This document shows positions 43,113 through 52,900 of a stretch of DNA of 64,000 nucleotides, piece by piece. Made by a program: the position numbers and the translations under genes. The stretch is taken from contig NZ_JAAQWN010000008.1 of assembly GCF_012985465.1 (NCBI RefSeq), positions 286,451 through 350,450 on the forward strand. The letters run 5' to 3'. A model generated the notes under the pieces. The model saw nothing but the letters and a program-made list of their open reading frames with translations, was not told the origin of the DNA and searched no databases. Positions within the stretch are counted from its first letter, which is position 1. Each line of letters begins with the position of its first letter. This DNA comes from Pseudomonas sp. WS 5079 (GTDB lineage: Bacteria > Pseudomonadota > Gammaproteobacteria > Pseudomonadales > Pseudomonadaceae).

Positions 43113-44669
43113 ATGCTCATGAGCACCAACAGTTACTTGGAGTTTTACCTCTCTCTCCTGGCCTGGATCATCAACAACGGCCTCTGGAGTGTCCTGTCCG
43201 ACACAGGACTGTTCGCCGCGCCCTTTGGTGCAATCATCTTGCAGGAATGGTTATCTGCCCGTCAGCAAGGCGCGGACGAAGGCAACAAGGGGCTGCTCTC
43301 GGTGCCACGGATCGAGAACCGGTTGTGGCTGGCCTACATCGTCGTCTTGTTCGGTTGCGCGCCTGTCTTTCCGTTGAGTCTCGCCTCTATGGCGTTCGAT
43401 GATGCGGCGAGTCAGCGCTGCGGCGTAAGTGTGGCCAAACCAGCAGAAACCGCCTGGGGGACGACCTTCAATACCATCGGCGGGCGCTCCGCCAATGTGC
43501 CGATCTGGTGGTTTCTGGTGCATGCTTTGAGCAAAGGCGTGACTGCGGCAGCCACCGCCTCCATCCCTTGCGCACCGGATATCCGACAAATGCGCATGGA
43601 GATCGACAGCTCGCGCATCGATAATCAGGTCCTACTGCAGGAAGTCGCCGACTTCACCCGCGACTGCTACGGCTATTCCCGTTCTCGGCTGTTCACCAAC
43701 CGTCCGCAGTTGGACAAAGCACAAAGTCACGACGCAGCGTGGATCGGGTCAAGCTTTTTTCTCGACACACCCGGCTACTACGATACGGATCGCTCACGTA
43801 CACCGAGAGTCAGCTGGCCGTATGACGACAACCGCGATGTTTCCTTACCGCGGCTGGAGAATGGCGCGGGCTACCCCACCTGTAAACAGTGGTGGAGCGA
43901 CAGCGGTGTCGGTCTACGCGAACGCTTGATCGAGCAGGTTAATCCCTCGTTGCTGACTCAGTTGAAAGGTTGGTTGACTGGGCGTTCGAGCAACGAGATC
44001 GAAGATGCCACCCTTCGCGAGCTGGTTAGTCCGCGCCAGCAATCGATGTCCATGTCGCCCGGACAGGTGTATCAGGACTACGGCTCCAGCGCTCGTGGCG
44101 GTTCGATCAATCAGGGGCTCAATAACCTGGCCACCAATACCGGGTTGGCCCTCGGTTCCTTCAGCAACTTCCCGGCAATGAATGCACTACGCGCAGCCTT
44201 GCCGATGGTGCAGGCATTCCTGATCATGGGCGTCATCATCAGCTTGCCGCTGATCCTGCTGGTCAGTACCTACCAGCTGAAGACCGTCATGACGGTGACG
44301 TTTGCCATGTTCACCTTACACATGCTGAGCTTCTGGTGGGAACTGGCGCGCTGGGTCGACTCCAGCATGCTCGATACGTTGTACAACCAAGTGTCAGCGT
44401 CAAATCAGGTGCTGTTGTCGCTGCCCACATCAGGCCTCATGGATGGAACCGTCACGGCGCAGGTGATCGAGTATGTAATGGGGGCGATGTTCATCGTGCT
44501 ACCGATGCTTTTTCTCGGGGCAATGAGTTGGGCCGGATATAGCGTAGGTTCAGGCGTAGAAGGAATGCTCAGCAGGGGAACCCACGCAGCACAGACAGCG
44601 AGCTCTAACGGGACCTCTCAGTTGATGAGCGGTGCAAGAATTGTTTCGGGTAAATCGAGCTCAAAGTAA
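43113..44669 (+). CDS. traG: TraG-like conjugation membrane protein
   Basis: This 518-residue protein matches the TraG N-terminal family. It has MSTNSYLEFYLSLLAWIINNGLWSVLSDTGLFAAPFGAIILQEWL at the start. Membrane helices follow at about 75-95, 130-150 and 365-420, plus a C-terminal pair (VIEYVMGAMFIVLPMLFLGAMSWAGYSVGSGVEGML). It supports mating-pair stabilisation. It is the last gene of the plus-strand transfer operon and converges with the DUF3742 gene. Confidence 0.88.
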   Translation: MLMSTNSYLEFYLSLLAWIINNGLWSVLSDTGLFAAPFGAIILQEWLSARQQGADEGNKGLLSVPRIENRLWLAYIVVLFGCAPVFPLSLASMAFDDAASQRCGVSVAKPAETAWGTTFNTIGGRSANVPIWWFLVHALSKGVTAAATASIPCAPDIRQMRMEIDSSRIDNQVLLQEVADFTRDCYGYSRSRLFTNRPQLDKAQSHDAAWIGSSFFLDTPGYYDTDRSRTPRVSWPYDDNRDVSLPRLENGAGYPTCKQWWSDSGVGLRERLIEQVNPSLLTQLKGWLTGRSSNEIEDATLRELVSPRQQSMSMSPGQVYQDYGSSARGGSINQGLNNLATNTGLALGSFSNFPAMNALRAALPMVQAFLIMGVIISLPLILLVSTYQLKTVMTVTFAMFTLHMLSFWWELARWVDSSMLDTLYNQVSASNQVLLSLPTSGLMDGTVTAQVIEYVMGAMFIVLPMLFLGAMSWAGYSVGSGVEGMLSRGTHAAQTASSNGTSQLMSGARIVSGKSSSK

Positions 44670-44677
44670 CCAAGAGC

Positions 44678-45043
44678 CTACTTCAGAGAACCCCATTTAT
44701 CGTAACGCTCAGGCCAAGAAGTTCTATGCATTGGATCATCGAGATCGTCACTATCTGGAGTGTCTGACCCCTGAAATGGGACAGCTGCAAATACGACAAT
44801 TGTGCACATCAGCACAAACAACCAGAAGCTGACAAAAAGAAATGCTCCGAACAGAGCGAACTTAGCAGTCAGAAAACTCCCGCGAACAAGAAATTTACCT
44901 GCGGGCACACCTGCGGTCTCGGCACGCTCAACCACGCGGGATTCAAAAGTTTTCAACCTACGGTAGCTACGCTTCACCGACAGACCACAGGCATACGCCC
45001 AGCGGTGGGCACGTGAATTCTGAACAGGTTGCTGAGTCGGCAT
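44678..45043 (-). CDS. DUF3742 family ICE membrane protein
   Basis: This 121-residue protein has the DUF3742 opening AHRWAYACGLSVKRSYRRLKTFESRVVERAETAGVPAGKFLVRG, one membrane helix pair (LFGAFLFVSFWLFVLMCTIVVFAAV) and an acidic tail. It is conserved on the opposite strand after traG in these ICEs; function unknown. Confidence 0.87.
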   Translation of the reverse strand: MPTQQPVQNSRAHRWAYACGLSVKRSYRRLKTFESRVVERAETAGVPAGKFLVRGSFLTAKFALFGAFLFVSFWLFVLMCTIVVFAAVPFQGSDTPDSDDLDDPMHRTSWPERYDKWGSLK

Positions 45044-45233
45044 GGTCTCGTCCTCTTCTGAGCGTTTTCATGGTTGAGCCTGGAGGAATAGGCTACTACT
45101 GAAAACGGCCCATACCTGACCGTTTATCAGTTTCCCCGGCCGAAAAATCCTCATTGGAAGCCAGAAGACAAGCTCTGCGAAACATCGTCTCTACAGCGAT
45201 TGACCCAGATAAATCGTCCGGCTAAATACAAGG
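45044..45233. other. Promoter-side gap between divergent transcripts
   Basis: No gene is seen. The stretch must hold the promoter of the DUF3742 gene (minus) and of the long leader that begins near 45234 (plus). Confidence 0.5.
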
Positions 45234-45364
45234 TGCGGATCGCTGTTATCGACAGCACTTTCCCAGGTAGCCAGAACCTTCAAGGCTACGTCACTTCGAT
45301 GGTGGTTCCCCCCAAGTGCGATTAGCGTTCGGTGGCTCGCACGATGACCGTTTCTACGGTAATG
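45234..45364 (+). ncRNA. Structured leader RNA candidate, copy 2
   Basis: This is the second copy of the element at 20172-20300. P1 is GCTGT-TATCG-ACAGC (45242-45256). P2 is GTAGCC/GGCTAC (45267-45272, 45284-45289) with the identical loop AGAACCTTCAA. The invariant segment AAGTGCGATTAGCGTTCGG comes next, and P4 is ACCGT-TTCT-ACGGT (45347-45360). A-U replaces G-U in P2, and U-A replaces C-G in P4. The copies differ most in linkers. It lies in the 5' leader of the gene at 45499. Confidence 0.7.
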
Positions 45365-45432
45365 AACGCCTACTGCTCTTATGAGCGCCTTTCGAGCTCT
45401 GCCCGTGAGGTAAGCCCTCTTGATTTTCTTCA

Positions 45433-45498
45433 ACCCACTGCGGGGAAATCTTTCTCCGCACGGGAAAGGTTTCTTCGCGTTCTCAACGGAGACATACC
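45433..45498 (+). promoter_or_regulatory. Hairpin leader of the 45499 gene
   Basis: CCC-AC-TGCGG pairs with CCGCA-C-GGG (45434-45464). TTCTC further on can pair with GGAGA at the ribosome-binding site. The layout matches the leaders at 20438, 21456 and 45895. Confidence 0.5.
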
Positions 45499-45828
45499 AT
45501 GCCCGACTCACTTACACCGGAAACACTGAACACCCTCCGGTTGCCCATCGTGTTCACCCCTGGCGCGTGGCAGCACGCAGTAATGCTCGAGCAATCCGAT
45601 CACGCTGAGAAGCTGCAGGTCGATCGGTTGAGCCACGTATTGCGCGCAGCCTTCGAAGCCCACCTGGCCTATCCACAAAAGCCCTATGTGCTGTTCGAGG
45701 TAGTCCACATTGAACCAACCGATCAATTCGACCACGACCCGTTGCTGCAGTTGAGTCTCAGCCTACTCCAAGAACCGGGTCAGCCTGGCGCCTTACTGAT
45801 AGCGCTTGCAGGAGAACACCAGCGCTAA
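45499..45828 (+). CDS. ICE hypothetical protein (109 aa)
   Basis: The product MPDSLTPETLNTLRLPIVFTPGAWQHAVMLEQSDHAEKLQVDRLSHVLRAAFEAHLAYPQKPYVLFEVVHIEP is soluble and has no recognised motif. CGGAG lies 10 bases before the ATG. It is preceded by the structured leader and followed by an antirestriction gene, so it may belong to the establishment functions expressed after transfer. Confidence 0.7.
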   Translation: MPDSLTPETLNTLRLPIVFTPGAWQHAVMLEQSDHAEKLQVDRLSHVLRAAFEAHLAYPQKPYVLFEVVHIEPTDQFDHDPLLQLSLSLLQEPGQPGALLIALAGEHQR

Positions 45829-45894
45829 GCGCAATGGGCGGCGCCCACCTCCACATTCGGATGGTATGCAGGCCTGCATCAATCCAGCCCATCA

Positions 45895-45958
45895 CCCACC
45901 GGGGAACCCTCCCCCGGCGGGCAAGGCGTTCCTCCATTTTTCTCTCGAGGAAATTGCC
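45895..45958 (+). promoter_or_regulatory. Hairpin leader of the ArdC-like gene
   Basis: CCACC-GGGG pairs with CCCC-GG-CGGG (45895-45921). CCTCC/TTTCTC downstream can pair with GAGGAAA at the ribosome-binding site just before ATG 45959. Confidence 0.5.
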
Positions 45959-46918
45959 ATGCGCGATATCTACCAAGACGTGACAGACAAGATCGTTACC
46001 GCGTTAGACCAAGGCGTTGCTCCCTGGATCAAACCCTGGTCCTCAAGTGGCTCCGCTTACATCGGCCATCAACCCTACCCCATCAATGCCATCACGCGAC
46101 GTCCGTATTCGGGCATCAATTTACCGCTGCTCTGGGCCGAGGCCAGATTGCAGGGGTTCACTCAAGATCGTTGGCTGACCTTCAACCAAGCTAAAAAGGC
46201 CGGTGGGCACATCCGTAAGGGTGAACACAGCACTCTGGCTGTGCTCTACAAGCCTAGGGAGCGCGAGGAACAGACTGAGTCAGGCCAACCCGTACTCGAT
46301 GAAAACGGTCAGCCTAAGGTCGCTCACTTCGGCATTCTCAGGACACATTTTCTGTTCAACATCGAGCAAACGGAAGGGCTCGAAATGCTCAATGGCACCC
46401 TGCTCGAGACGGAACAGAGTGATCCCTTCCAGCCCAACAGCGCCGCGGAAAATCTGCTTTTAAGTTCAGGTGCACGCATCGTTCATCGGCCTGCCGACGA
46501 AGCCTTTTACCATCCGATCAGGGATCTCATCCAACTGCCGACAAAGGCACAATTTCACGATGAAAGCGGGTACTACGCCACGGCACTTCATGAGCTGACG
46601 CACTGGACCGGGCATCACTCTCGGTTGCAGCGCGAAGGCGTGACGTCAGCCTGTCCGTTCGGCTCGCCAGGCTACGCGTTTGAGGAGTTGATCGCCGAGA
46701 TGGGCGCAGCTTTTTTATGTGCCTACGCCGGTATACAGGGAGAGCTACGGCACGAGGGCTACATCGACTCCTGGCTCGGCCTGCTCAAGGCTGACAAACG
46801 CGCGATCTTTCGCGCCAGTGGTCAGGCCCGAAGCGCCTCGGAGTATGTACTCAACCTGGAGCAGCAACTGAAGCAGATGGTAATGGATGACTCACGATGC
46901 ATGAACGATGGAGTTTGA
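45959..46918 (+). CDS. ArdC-like antirestriction protein
   Basis: This 319-residue protein has the ArdC N-terminal ssDNA-binding domain (DIYQDVTDKIVTALDQGVAPWIKPW, RPYSGINLPLLWAEA, WLTFNQAKKAGGHIRKGEHS). The zincin metallopeptidase-like domain has YYATALHELTHWTGH (HExxH-like HELTH) and FEELIAEMGAAFLC. ArdC proteins protect incoming single-stranded DNA from restriction. ATG 45959 has GAGG upstream. Confidence 0.9.
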   Translation: MRDIYQDVTDKIVTALDQGVAPWIKPWSSSGSAYIGHQPYPINAITRRPYSGINLPLLWAEARLQGFTQDRWLTFNQAKKAGGHIRKGEHSTLAVLYKPREREEQTESGQPVLDENGQPKVAHFGILRTHFLFNIEQTEGLEMLNGTLLETEQSDPFQPNSAAENLLLSSGARIVHRPADEAFYHPIRDLIQLPTKAQFHDESGYYATALHELTHWTGHHSRLQREGVTSACPFGSPGYAFEELIAEMGAAFLCAYAGIQGELRHEGYIDSWLGLLKADKRAIFRASGQARSASEYVLNLEQQLKQMVMDDSRCMNDGV

Positions 46919-46940
46919 GCGTTAACTCACCGTTGCAATC

Positions 46941-46978
46941 GCATCACAGGGCCCAACGCGAGTTGGGCCCTGTGATGC
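46941..46978. terminator. Bidirectional-type hairpin between convergent genes
   Basis: GCATCACAGGGCCCAAC and GTTGGGCCCTGTGATGC form a perfect 17-bp stem with the tetraloop GCGA (a GNRA loop). There is no strong T-run; it lies between the ArdC-like gene and the minus-strand gene at 47048. Confidence 0.75.
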
Positions 46979-47047
46979 GCCCAGAAAAATCCCATGCCGC
47001 GGTGCTCTAATGCAAAGAGTCAGGGATGGGCACACACTCGCAGCCTG

Positions 47048-47245
47048 TCATTCCGCATCCAGGTTCTGCGCCAGAAAATCCACCAGCTCGAGCGGACTTC
47101 GGCTATCGATTACCTTGTAGATCAGATCACGTTTACTGCGCGGCAACTTCTTGACCACGCTCTTCGCCGAGGCCCGGACGGCTTCGTCGGTCCCATGGAT
47201 ACGTGCCGCGAGCAGCAGCACAAGCGTGGCGTCAGTGAGGTTCAT
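47048..47245 (-). CDS. Small ICE hypothetical protein (65 aa)
   Basis: The product MNLTDATLVLLLAARIHGTDEAVRASAKSVVKKLPRSKRDLIYKVIDSRSPLELVDFLAQNLDAE looks helical and soluble. I place the start at 47245; the frame opens further but the extra residues look non-coding. It is transcribed away from the relaxase gene. Confidence 0.6.
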   Translation of the reverse strand: MNLTDATLVLLLAARIHGTDEAVRASAKSVVKKLPRSKRDLIYKVIDSRSPLELVDFLAQNLDAE

Positions 47246-47466
47246 GGCAAGACCTAAAAAATATGCACCGCAGTGTATCGATTCTTTTCTTTTCCGTACT
47301 AGCCCCAAAAAATGATGCCTAGGAGAATCCATATTCCGATTGCCGCACAAAGGGACACGAGCCAAAAAGGACGGGTAAGGGTTGGAAGGGAATGGGCACT
47401 CAAGGGTAAGAGCGCTATCCGAAAAGGCTAAAAGGCCACTGACCCAGCCACTTCCCGGAGGTCACG
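47246..47466. other. Gap upstream of the relaxase gene
   Basis: No gene is seen. GGGTAAG occurs at about 47372 and 47404. The ribosome-binding site CGGAGG precedes the relaxase ATG. A transfer origin could lie here, but I see no convincing dyad. Confidence 0.35.
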
Positions 47467-49206
47467 ATGCTCAGTCTGTTTCGCCACAAAAGTCAGAAGC
47501 CCCCTCCGCCACCGACACAGAGCGCCACCGAAGGTTACCTGCCCATCGAGTCGGCCCACAGCTTGTTAGCCGCGGAGCACCGCCGCCAGTTGCTCGATCG
47601 CATCTGGCAGTACACCGCCCTCTCCCACGCGCAGTTCATCCAGCTTTATTTAAATCCGATTCATCGCTACGCCGAGCAGGTCCAGCAACTCCCGGCCAGC
47701 GAGACGCACCACCATGCGTATCTCGGTGGCATGCTTGACCATGGCCTGGAGCTGGTAGCTTGCAGTTTGAAACTGCGTCAGTCGTATCTACTTCCCACCG
47801 GCGCCGCGCCCGAAGACCAAGCCGCCCAGACCGATGCCTGGTCGGCTGGCATCGCCTATGGCGCCCTGCTGCATGACATCGGCAAGATCGCCGTGGACCT
47901 GCTGGTCGAACGCCAGGATGGCCGTGTTTGGCATCCTTGGCAGGGCTCCCTGGATCAGCCCTACCGTTTTCGTTACATCAAGGGTCGTGACTACCACCTG
48001 CACGGCGCCGCCGCAGGCTTGCTCTACACCCAAATTCTCGACCGCCCAATCCTCGATTGGCTCAGTGGATTTCCGCCACTGTGGGCCAGTCTGCTGTATG
48101 TCCTGGCGGGCCAGTACGAACGTGCCGGCGTGCTCGGTGAGTTGGTGATGCAGGCCGACCGTGTTTCCACCGCACAGAACATCGGTGGTAACCCGAGCAA
48201 GGCGCTGCAAGCACCGATTCATTCGCTGCAACATCACTTGATCAGCGGACTACGTCATCTGGTTCAGCACGAGCTGAAACTTAATCAGCCGGGGGCCGCG
48301 GGTTGGTTGACTCAGGACGCGCTGTGGCTGGTCAGCAAGACGGTCACCGACAAGCTGCGAGCTTATCTGCTGTCGCAAGCGATAGAAGGCATTCCCTCCT
48401 CCAACCTCGCGGTGTTCGACGAACTCCAGTCACATGGGTTGGTTGAGTCCACCCCAGAAGGCAAAGCCATCTGGACCGCGCTTGTCGCACAGGGAAGCTG
48501 GGAGCAGACCTTTACATTTCTTCGCCTTCAACCGGCGTTGATTTGGGGGAGCGAAGACCGCCCCGAAACTTTTAGCGGAACGGTGAGCGTGGCAGTCGAT
48601 GACCACCCGACTGACGCTCCGGCATCACCAGCAGCGCCGGAGACCGTCAGTGCAGGATCGCGTCAAAGCCCATCGCAGCCCGATCCAATGACGATGGAAA
48701 ATGCCGACTATCTCGGCACGTTGTTGGATATGTTCGAGCTGGAAGAGTCTGAGGTCAGCAATGTATCGTCAGCAGGCACCCTCGAAATCTCAAATCCTTC
48801 ATCGGACAACCCTGGTCAGACATTCCTGAATTGGGTCAAGGAAGGGATCCTCAGCCATAAGCTGATCATCAATGACAGCAAGGCCAAAATCCACACGGTG
48901 AGTGGTACTGTATTTCTGGTAACTCCTGGTCTCTTCCAACGTTATGTCCAGGAGTTTCCTGGCATAGCCAAGAGGGTCGATCAAGAGATTGAAGAATGGC
49001 GTTGGGTACAGAAGCAGTTCGAGAATCTGAAGGTCCACAGGAAGCGAGACAACGGCCTGAACATCTGGGCATGCCAAGTGCAGGGCCCTAGGAAGAGAAC
49101 CACTCTGAAGGGGTATGTGATTGAGGAACCAAAGCTATTTTTTGAACTGACTCCCCCAGATAACCCCTTTCTAAAAATCGACGATATTGCCTCCACGGGT
49201 CACTAA
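47467..49206 (+). CDS. traI: MobH-family relaxase
   Basis: This 579-residue relaxase (TIGR03760 type) nicks the transfer origin and leads the strand into the recipient. The N-terminal TraI_2 domain has the HD-type metal motif GALLHDIGKIAVDLLV near residue 137. It also has HHHAYLGGMLDHGLELVACSL near 79 and GRDYHLHGAAAGLLYTQIL near 175. The C-terminal TraI_2_C domain starts near residue 450 (GQTFLNWVKEGILSHKLIINDSKAKIHTVSGTVFLVTPGLFQRY). The joining segment is Pro/Ser-rich. It is the last core ICE gene in the window. Confidence 0.92.
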   Translation: MLSLFRHKSQKPPPPPTQSATEGYLPIESAHSLLAAEHRRQLLDRIWQYTALSHAQFIQLYLNPIHRYAEQVQQLPASETHHHAYLGGMLDHGLELVACSLKLRQSYLLPTGAAPEDQAAQTDAWSAGIAYGALLHDIGKIAVDLLVERQDGRVWHPWQGSLDQPYRFRYIKGRDYHLHGAAAGLLYTQILDRPILDWLSGFPPLWASLLYVLAGQYERAGVLGELVMQADRVSTAQNIGGNPSKALQAPIHSLQHHLISGLRHLVQHELKLNQPGAAGWLTQDALWLVSKTVTDKLRAYLLSQAIEGIPSSNLAVFDELQSHGLVESTPEGKAIWTALVAQGSWEQTFTFLRLQPALIWGSEDRPETFSGTVSVAVDDHPTDAPASPAAPETVSAGSRQSPSQPDPMTMENADYLGTLLDMFELEESEVSNVSSAGTLEISNPSSDNPGQTFLNWVKEGILSHKLIINDSKAKIHTVSGTVFLVTPGLFQRYVQEFPGIAKRVDQEIEEWRWVQKQFENLKVHRKRDNGLNIWACQVQGPRKRTTLKGYVIEEPKLFFELTPPDNPFLKIDDIASTGH

Positions 49207-49313
49207 CAACAATCCTCCTTCTGCCCAACAAATATATACAACTTTAAACATATATTTATGCATTAGTGAAACGCCACCAACCAGCAACAACACTTTCGCT
49301 CAGCACATAAAAT

Positions 49314-49988
49314 CTAAACAACTGGGCAAGGGAGCAACGTATGTAGAATAACTATAGGAAGAGACGGATTCTGCGTTATTCTAAAATGACTGGTATCAAA
49401 ATGTACCTGCCCTCCCATCATAGAAGGGGAAACAGCTACATCCCCGTTGGGAGCTGGAATGCAATTCAGCCTTTTTGGATAATCGGCGCTAGCAATATAT
49501 CGGGCCAAATCACCTGCCTCCTTTATCAAATCCAATGGACTAAAAGCGCACATAATTCCATATTCATGACCGACAGCATATTTTCCGTCAATAAAACGAT
49601 TCAAACCGTCAAAGCAATATTTCCATTTACTACTTGCTGAACCATCTAGTTTTTTGAATTCAAGAACTAAGTGCGGAGTACCTGGAGCGCCTAAAATTAC
49701 GCGAATATCTGCCCTGGCGATTCGAGAGACATCACCATTGGCGGCGCGGCGCAACTCCCAAGTTTCAGCCTGGAAGTCACAATCCATTCCCCAATCGAAA
49801 CGACGGTCTTCGTCGCTTAGGGCCTCGCATAGATTATCAGTTAACGTCGGCTCATCTTTCTCAAATGAAATTGCTGATGGCGAGGTTTGCAATAGAGAAG
49901 ACCAAGTATCACTCATATAAACGAGGACATCAGGTATCTTCGGCCCAGGAAATAGGCGAAACCAAGCTGCTGAGATTGAGGAACTCAT
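49314..49988 (-). CDS. PD-(D/E)XK nuclease-like protein
   Basis: This 224-residue AT-rich gene product has the nuclease-like pattern RADIRVIL ... HLVLEFKKLD, an Asp (residue 94) followed 16 residues later by Glu-x-Lys (110-112). It is the third gene of an operon with an N6-adenine methyltransferase; ATG 49988 follows that stop by 2 bases. It is probably the cleavage subunit of a restriction-like system. The start could also be a later ATG at 49916. Family identity beyond the motif is unknown to me. Confidence 0.65.
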   Translation of the reverse strand: MSSSISAAWFRLFPGPKIPDVLVYMSDTWSSLLQTSPSAISFEKDEPTLTDNLCEALSDEDRRFDWGMDCDFQAETWELRRAANGDVSRIARADIRVILGAPGTPHLVLEFKKLDGSASSKWKYCFDGLNRFIDGKYAVGHEYGIMCAFSPLDLIKEAGDLARYIASADYPKRLNCIPAPNGDVAVSPSMMGGQVHFDTSHFRITQNPSLPIVILHTLLPCPVV

Positions 49989-49990
49989 AA

Positions 49991-52900
49991 CTAATTGCGC
50001 CCCCAAGCTGCGGCCTGAACTGTCTGAACAATCAAGTCAGCATCAGCAAGAGCGGTTCTAGCAAGCCAAAACCGACGCCTTAACGGCTTTACAAAGTAAA
50101 ATGCTTCTCCTGCAGCAACCAAAATATTGGGGACATTGAATAATTTGCCCTCGGACTCTACCGAATGGTTAGCTTCTAGCCCTGCATAGAGATCACCGAT
50201 CAGTCGTTGATAAGCAGAATCGGCAACATTAAGCCCACCGGTGCTGGACTCCCCAACAGAAACTCTAACTGCCCCAAAAAAGCCCTTAGCTCCATCTATA
50301 ACAGCTTCCACTGTCAGCTCTCCCGCGCCTCTGCTACGACTGCGCCAAAGCGCAAGCTCTGTTTTAAAAACAGTTAAATAACGATCAATCTCATCGTTCG
50401 ACGGTCTATCAAGCAAAGGGGTCGTAAGACCTTGATAGTTTGAAGGTTGAATTGAAGAAGCAATAACGTCGACAGTGTCGGTTATTAGTACACGCTCAGC
50501 CTCAGCAAGCATGAAATAATCAAAAACCAAATTATCAAGCTGAACTTTTACTGCATCATATGCTGATTCACGATGCAACTCAGACTCCGCCGAAATCTTA
50601 TCCAGCAGCTGACAGGACTTAAATATTATTTCCTTTGCAAGCTCTGGTTTTTTGTGCGCCTCCGGCGAGCAAAATGGAAAACGCTCAACATCATCAATCG
50701 CAACACGAGGACGCTCACCGATCACCGAGTAACCTGTCATTATCAACATATACGTCGCTATCGGAGATCTAAGATAAATCATAAGAAACTTAAGAAGATT
50801 AGCATCAACTGATGCCCCGCCTATTGCCCCAATAGATGAGGTAAAAGCAAAGGGGACTTCTGAATAGATCGCCCTAATAACATAAGATTCAGACAAGCCA
50901 TCTGGAAATATTACTCTAGGCCCCGAGTAAAGCTTCGCATTTTTTCCACCAGGACTTGCAACTATAGGATAAAAATCTGCAAGCCGAGCAAGTTGCGCAT
51001 CAGCAGAAACTATTGGATAGACTCTAGGCAATCTATCTGCCGGCATCAACGAGAGATCAGCTAGCACACCTAGTTCGCGATCTCGATTACTGTGATTGGC
51101 AGCATGAAATCCTTTTCCAGAAAGCCAAGGACTTTCACGTGACTCCATAGTTTCTTTGACACTCCCAAAACGCTGAAGCCGTCGAAGTAATTTTTGATCG
51201 CGCTTTTCCCCCCAATAACTTGAAATAAGCAAGTAGTTATCTTGATATATTTCTTTGGCTGAAATTATCTTTTTATCGGCCTCGTGTAATGCCAGCCGCC
51301 CCAACGCCAGTGTTACATCGGTCTTAGGGGCCCAATACTCGACGTACTCACTTCCAAGTGAGATGATTTCGTCTTCAAAGCTTCTCGGCCGAGCCCGGAC
51401 GACAGCGCATGGATGTTTAGCTGCCGGAAAAAGTAGCCGCCTCACATCAGCAAAGTTTATTATCCTTTCGATTCTTACATCTTCTAGCCAACGCCGTCTA
51501 AAATCACCTGATTGATCACTAGCACCAATTACAAGATTTAAAGGCATGATCAAAACAATAACACTATTTACTTTAACGCAACTCGTGGCTTTAAAAGCGT
51601 ATCCAGCTGCAATTTGACGACGCCCAACTGGGTAAGGAGGTACATGTTTACGACACCACTCCTCCCAGACTGGCTTTTCACTATTATCAGACTCACGCCA
51701 AGGCGGATTAGATAAAAGAATATCAAACTTACGCTTACCTGAAAATGGATTATCTTCCGAGAAAAAATCTCCGTACAGCTCTCCTTTTTGAATATTTAGA
51801 CCAGAGCCAACTAGACGAGGAAGTTTTAAGCTATTATCTGTCTGAAGGCGCATTACCTCTTCAGAATCTAAGCCTTCAAGTAGAGAAAGGTATAAACTGA
51901 ACGCAGTTATCCAGCAAGCCGTTTCATCTATGTCGTTTCCGAAAAGATTTGATTCCATCAGAGCTACGCGTTCTGAAAATGTAAGTCGTCTCCCTCCACT
52001 TACTTCCGCATGCCTGAGCATCTTCCTAAATGCACTTGTTAGAAGAATACCAGAACCACATGCTCCGTCATATACGGTGCAACCAGCCGGATTATCAAAG
52101 CTCTCAAATGCTTGCTCAGTAACTAGGCTAGCCAAGTGCCGAGGAGTATAATAAGCTCCTAGCGCTCCCTGTCGATCTTTCAACAGCGTCTCATATATAC
52201 CTGAAATAAGCTCAACTGGAATATGACTAAAATCATACTGCCAGAACGCCCCCTGCCCAGTTTCAAAATCTACAGCCTCTAAGAAGCGCTTTATACATCT
52301 GAAACATTGCTCATTGAGCACAACCCAATCTGGGGCGCCACCATCTCTAGAGCTGAGAAAGTCACCATTGAAATCAAATTTTAGTTGGCGTAACAGACTG
52401 TCAACACCCTCACCATCTGACTTAGCCACATAATCTTCTAACCTTTCAAGATTATGAGTTGCACGATATCCCTCACCAACAATACCTCTTTGTTCGAGGT
52501 AACATAAGAAAATGACTTGAGCCATTAATGCTTCTGCTTGACTACTACCAAGTCCTTCTTTTGCCAACTGCTTGACAACTTGTCTTAAATTAGCAAGCAA
52601 ACGTTGATCTACCCTTTCCTCCGGCAAAAACCAATGCGAGAGGCGATCCTTAATAAATCCAGACTGCACTTCGTAGGCCGACCAATACCCTTGGGCAACA
52701 ACAGCCTCACGTGATAGAACCTCGGGCTCAGCTTCTCTATCGTTTACCGAATACGCCACCAACCCATCAGGATCAAGAACAAGAACCACCGATGCTAAGT
52801 TCTGATTCCAGACCCGCTGACATATTTGCTCGACTCTTTTCTGACGCGGCAGCTGTAATGTTTGGGAGTCTATAAAGCAAACTGTAGGTACTTCCCCTAC

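Noticed and set aside
47372..47410. oriT upstream of the relaxase from GGGTAAG repeats
   Set aside because: Only two short direct repeats and no dyad; not enough to call.
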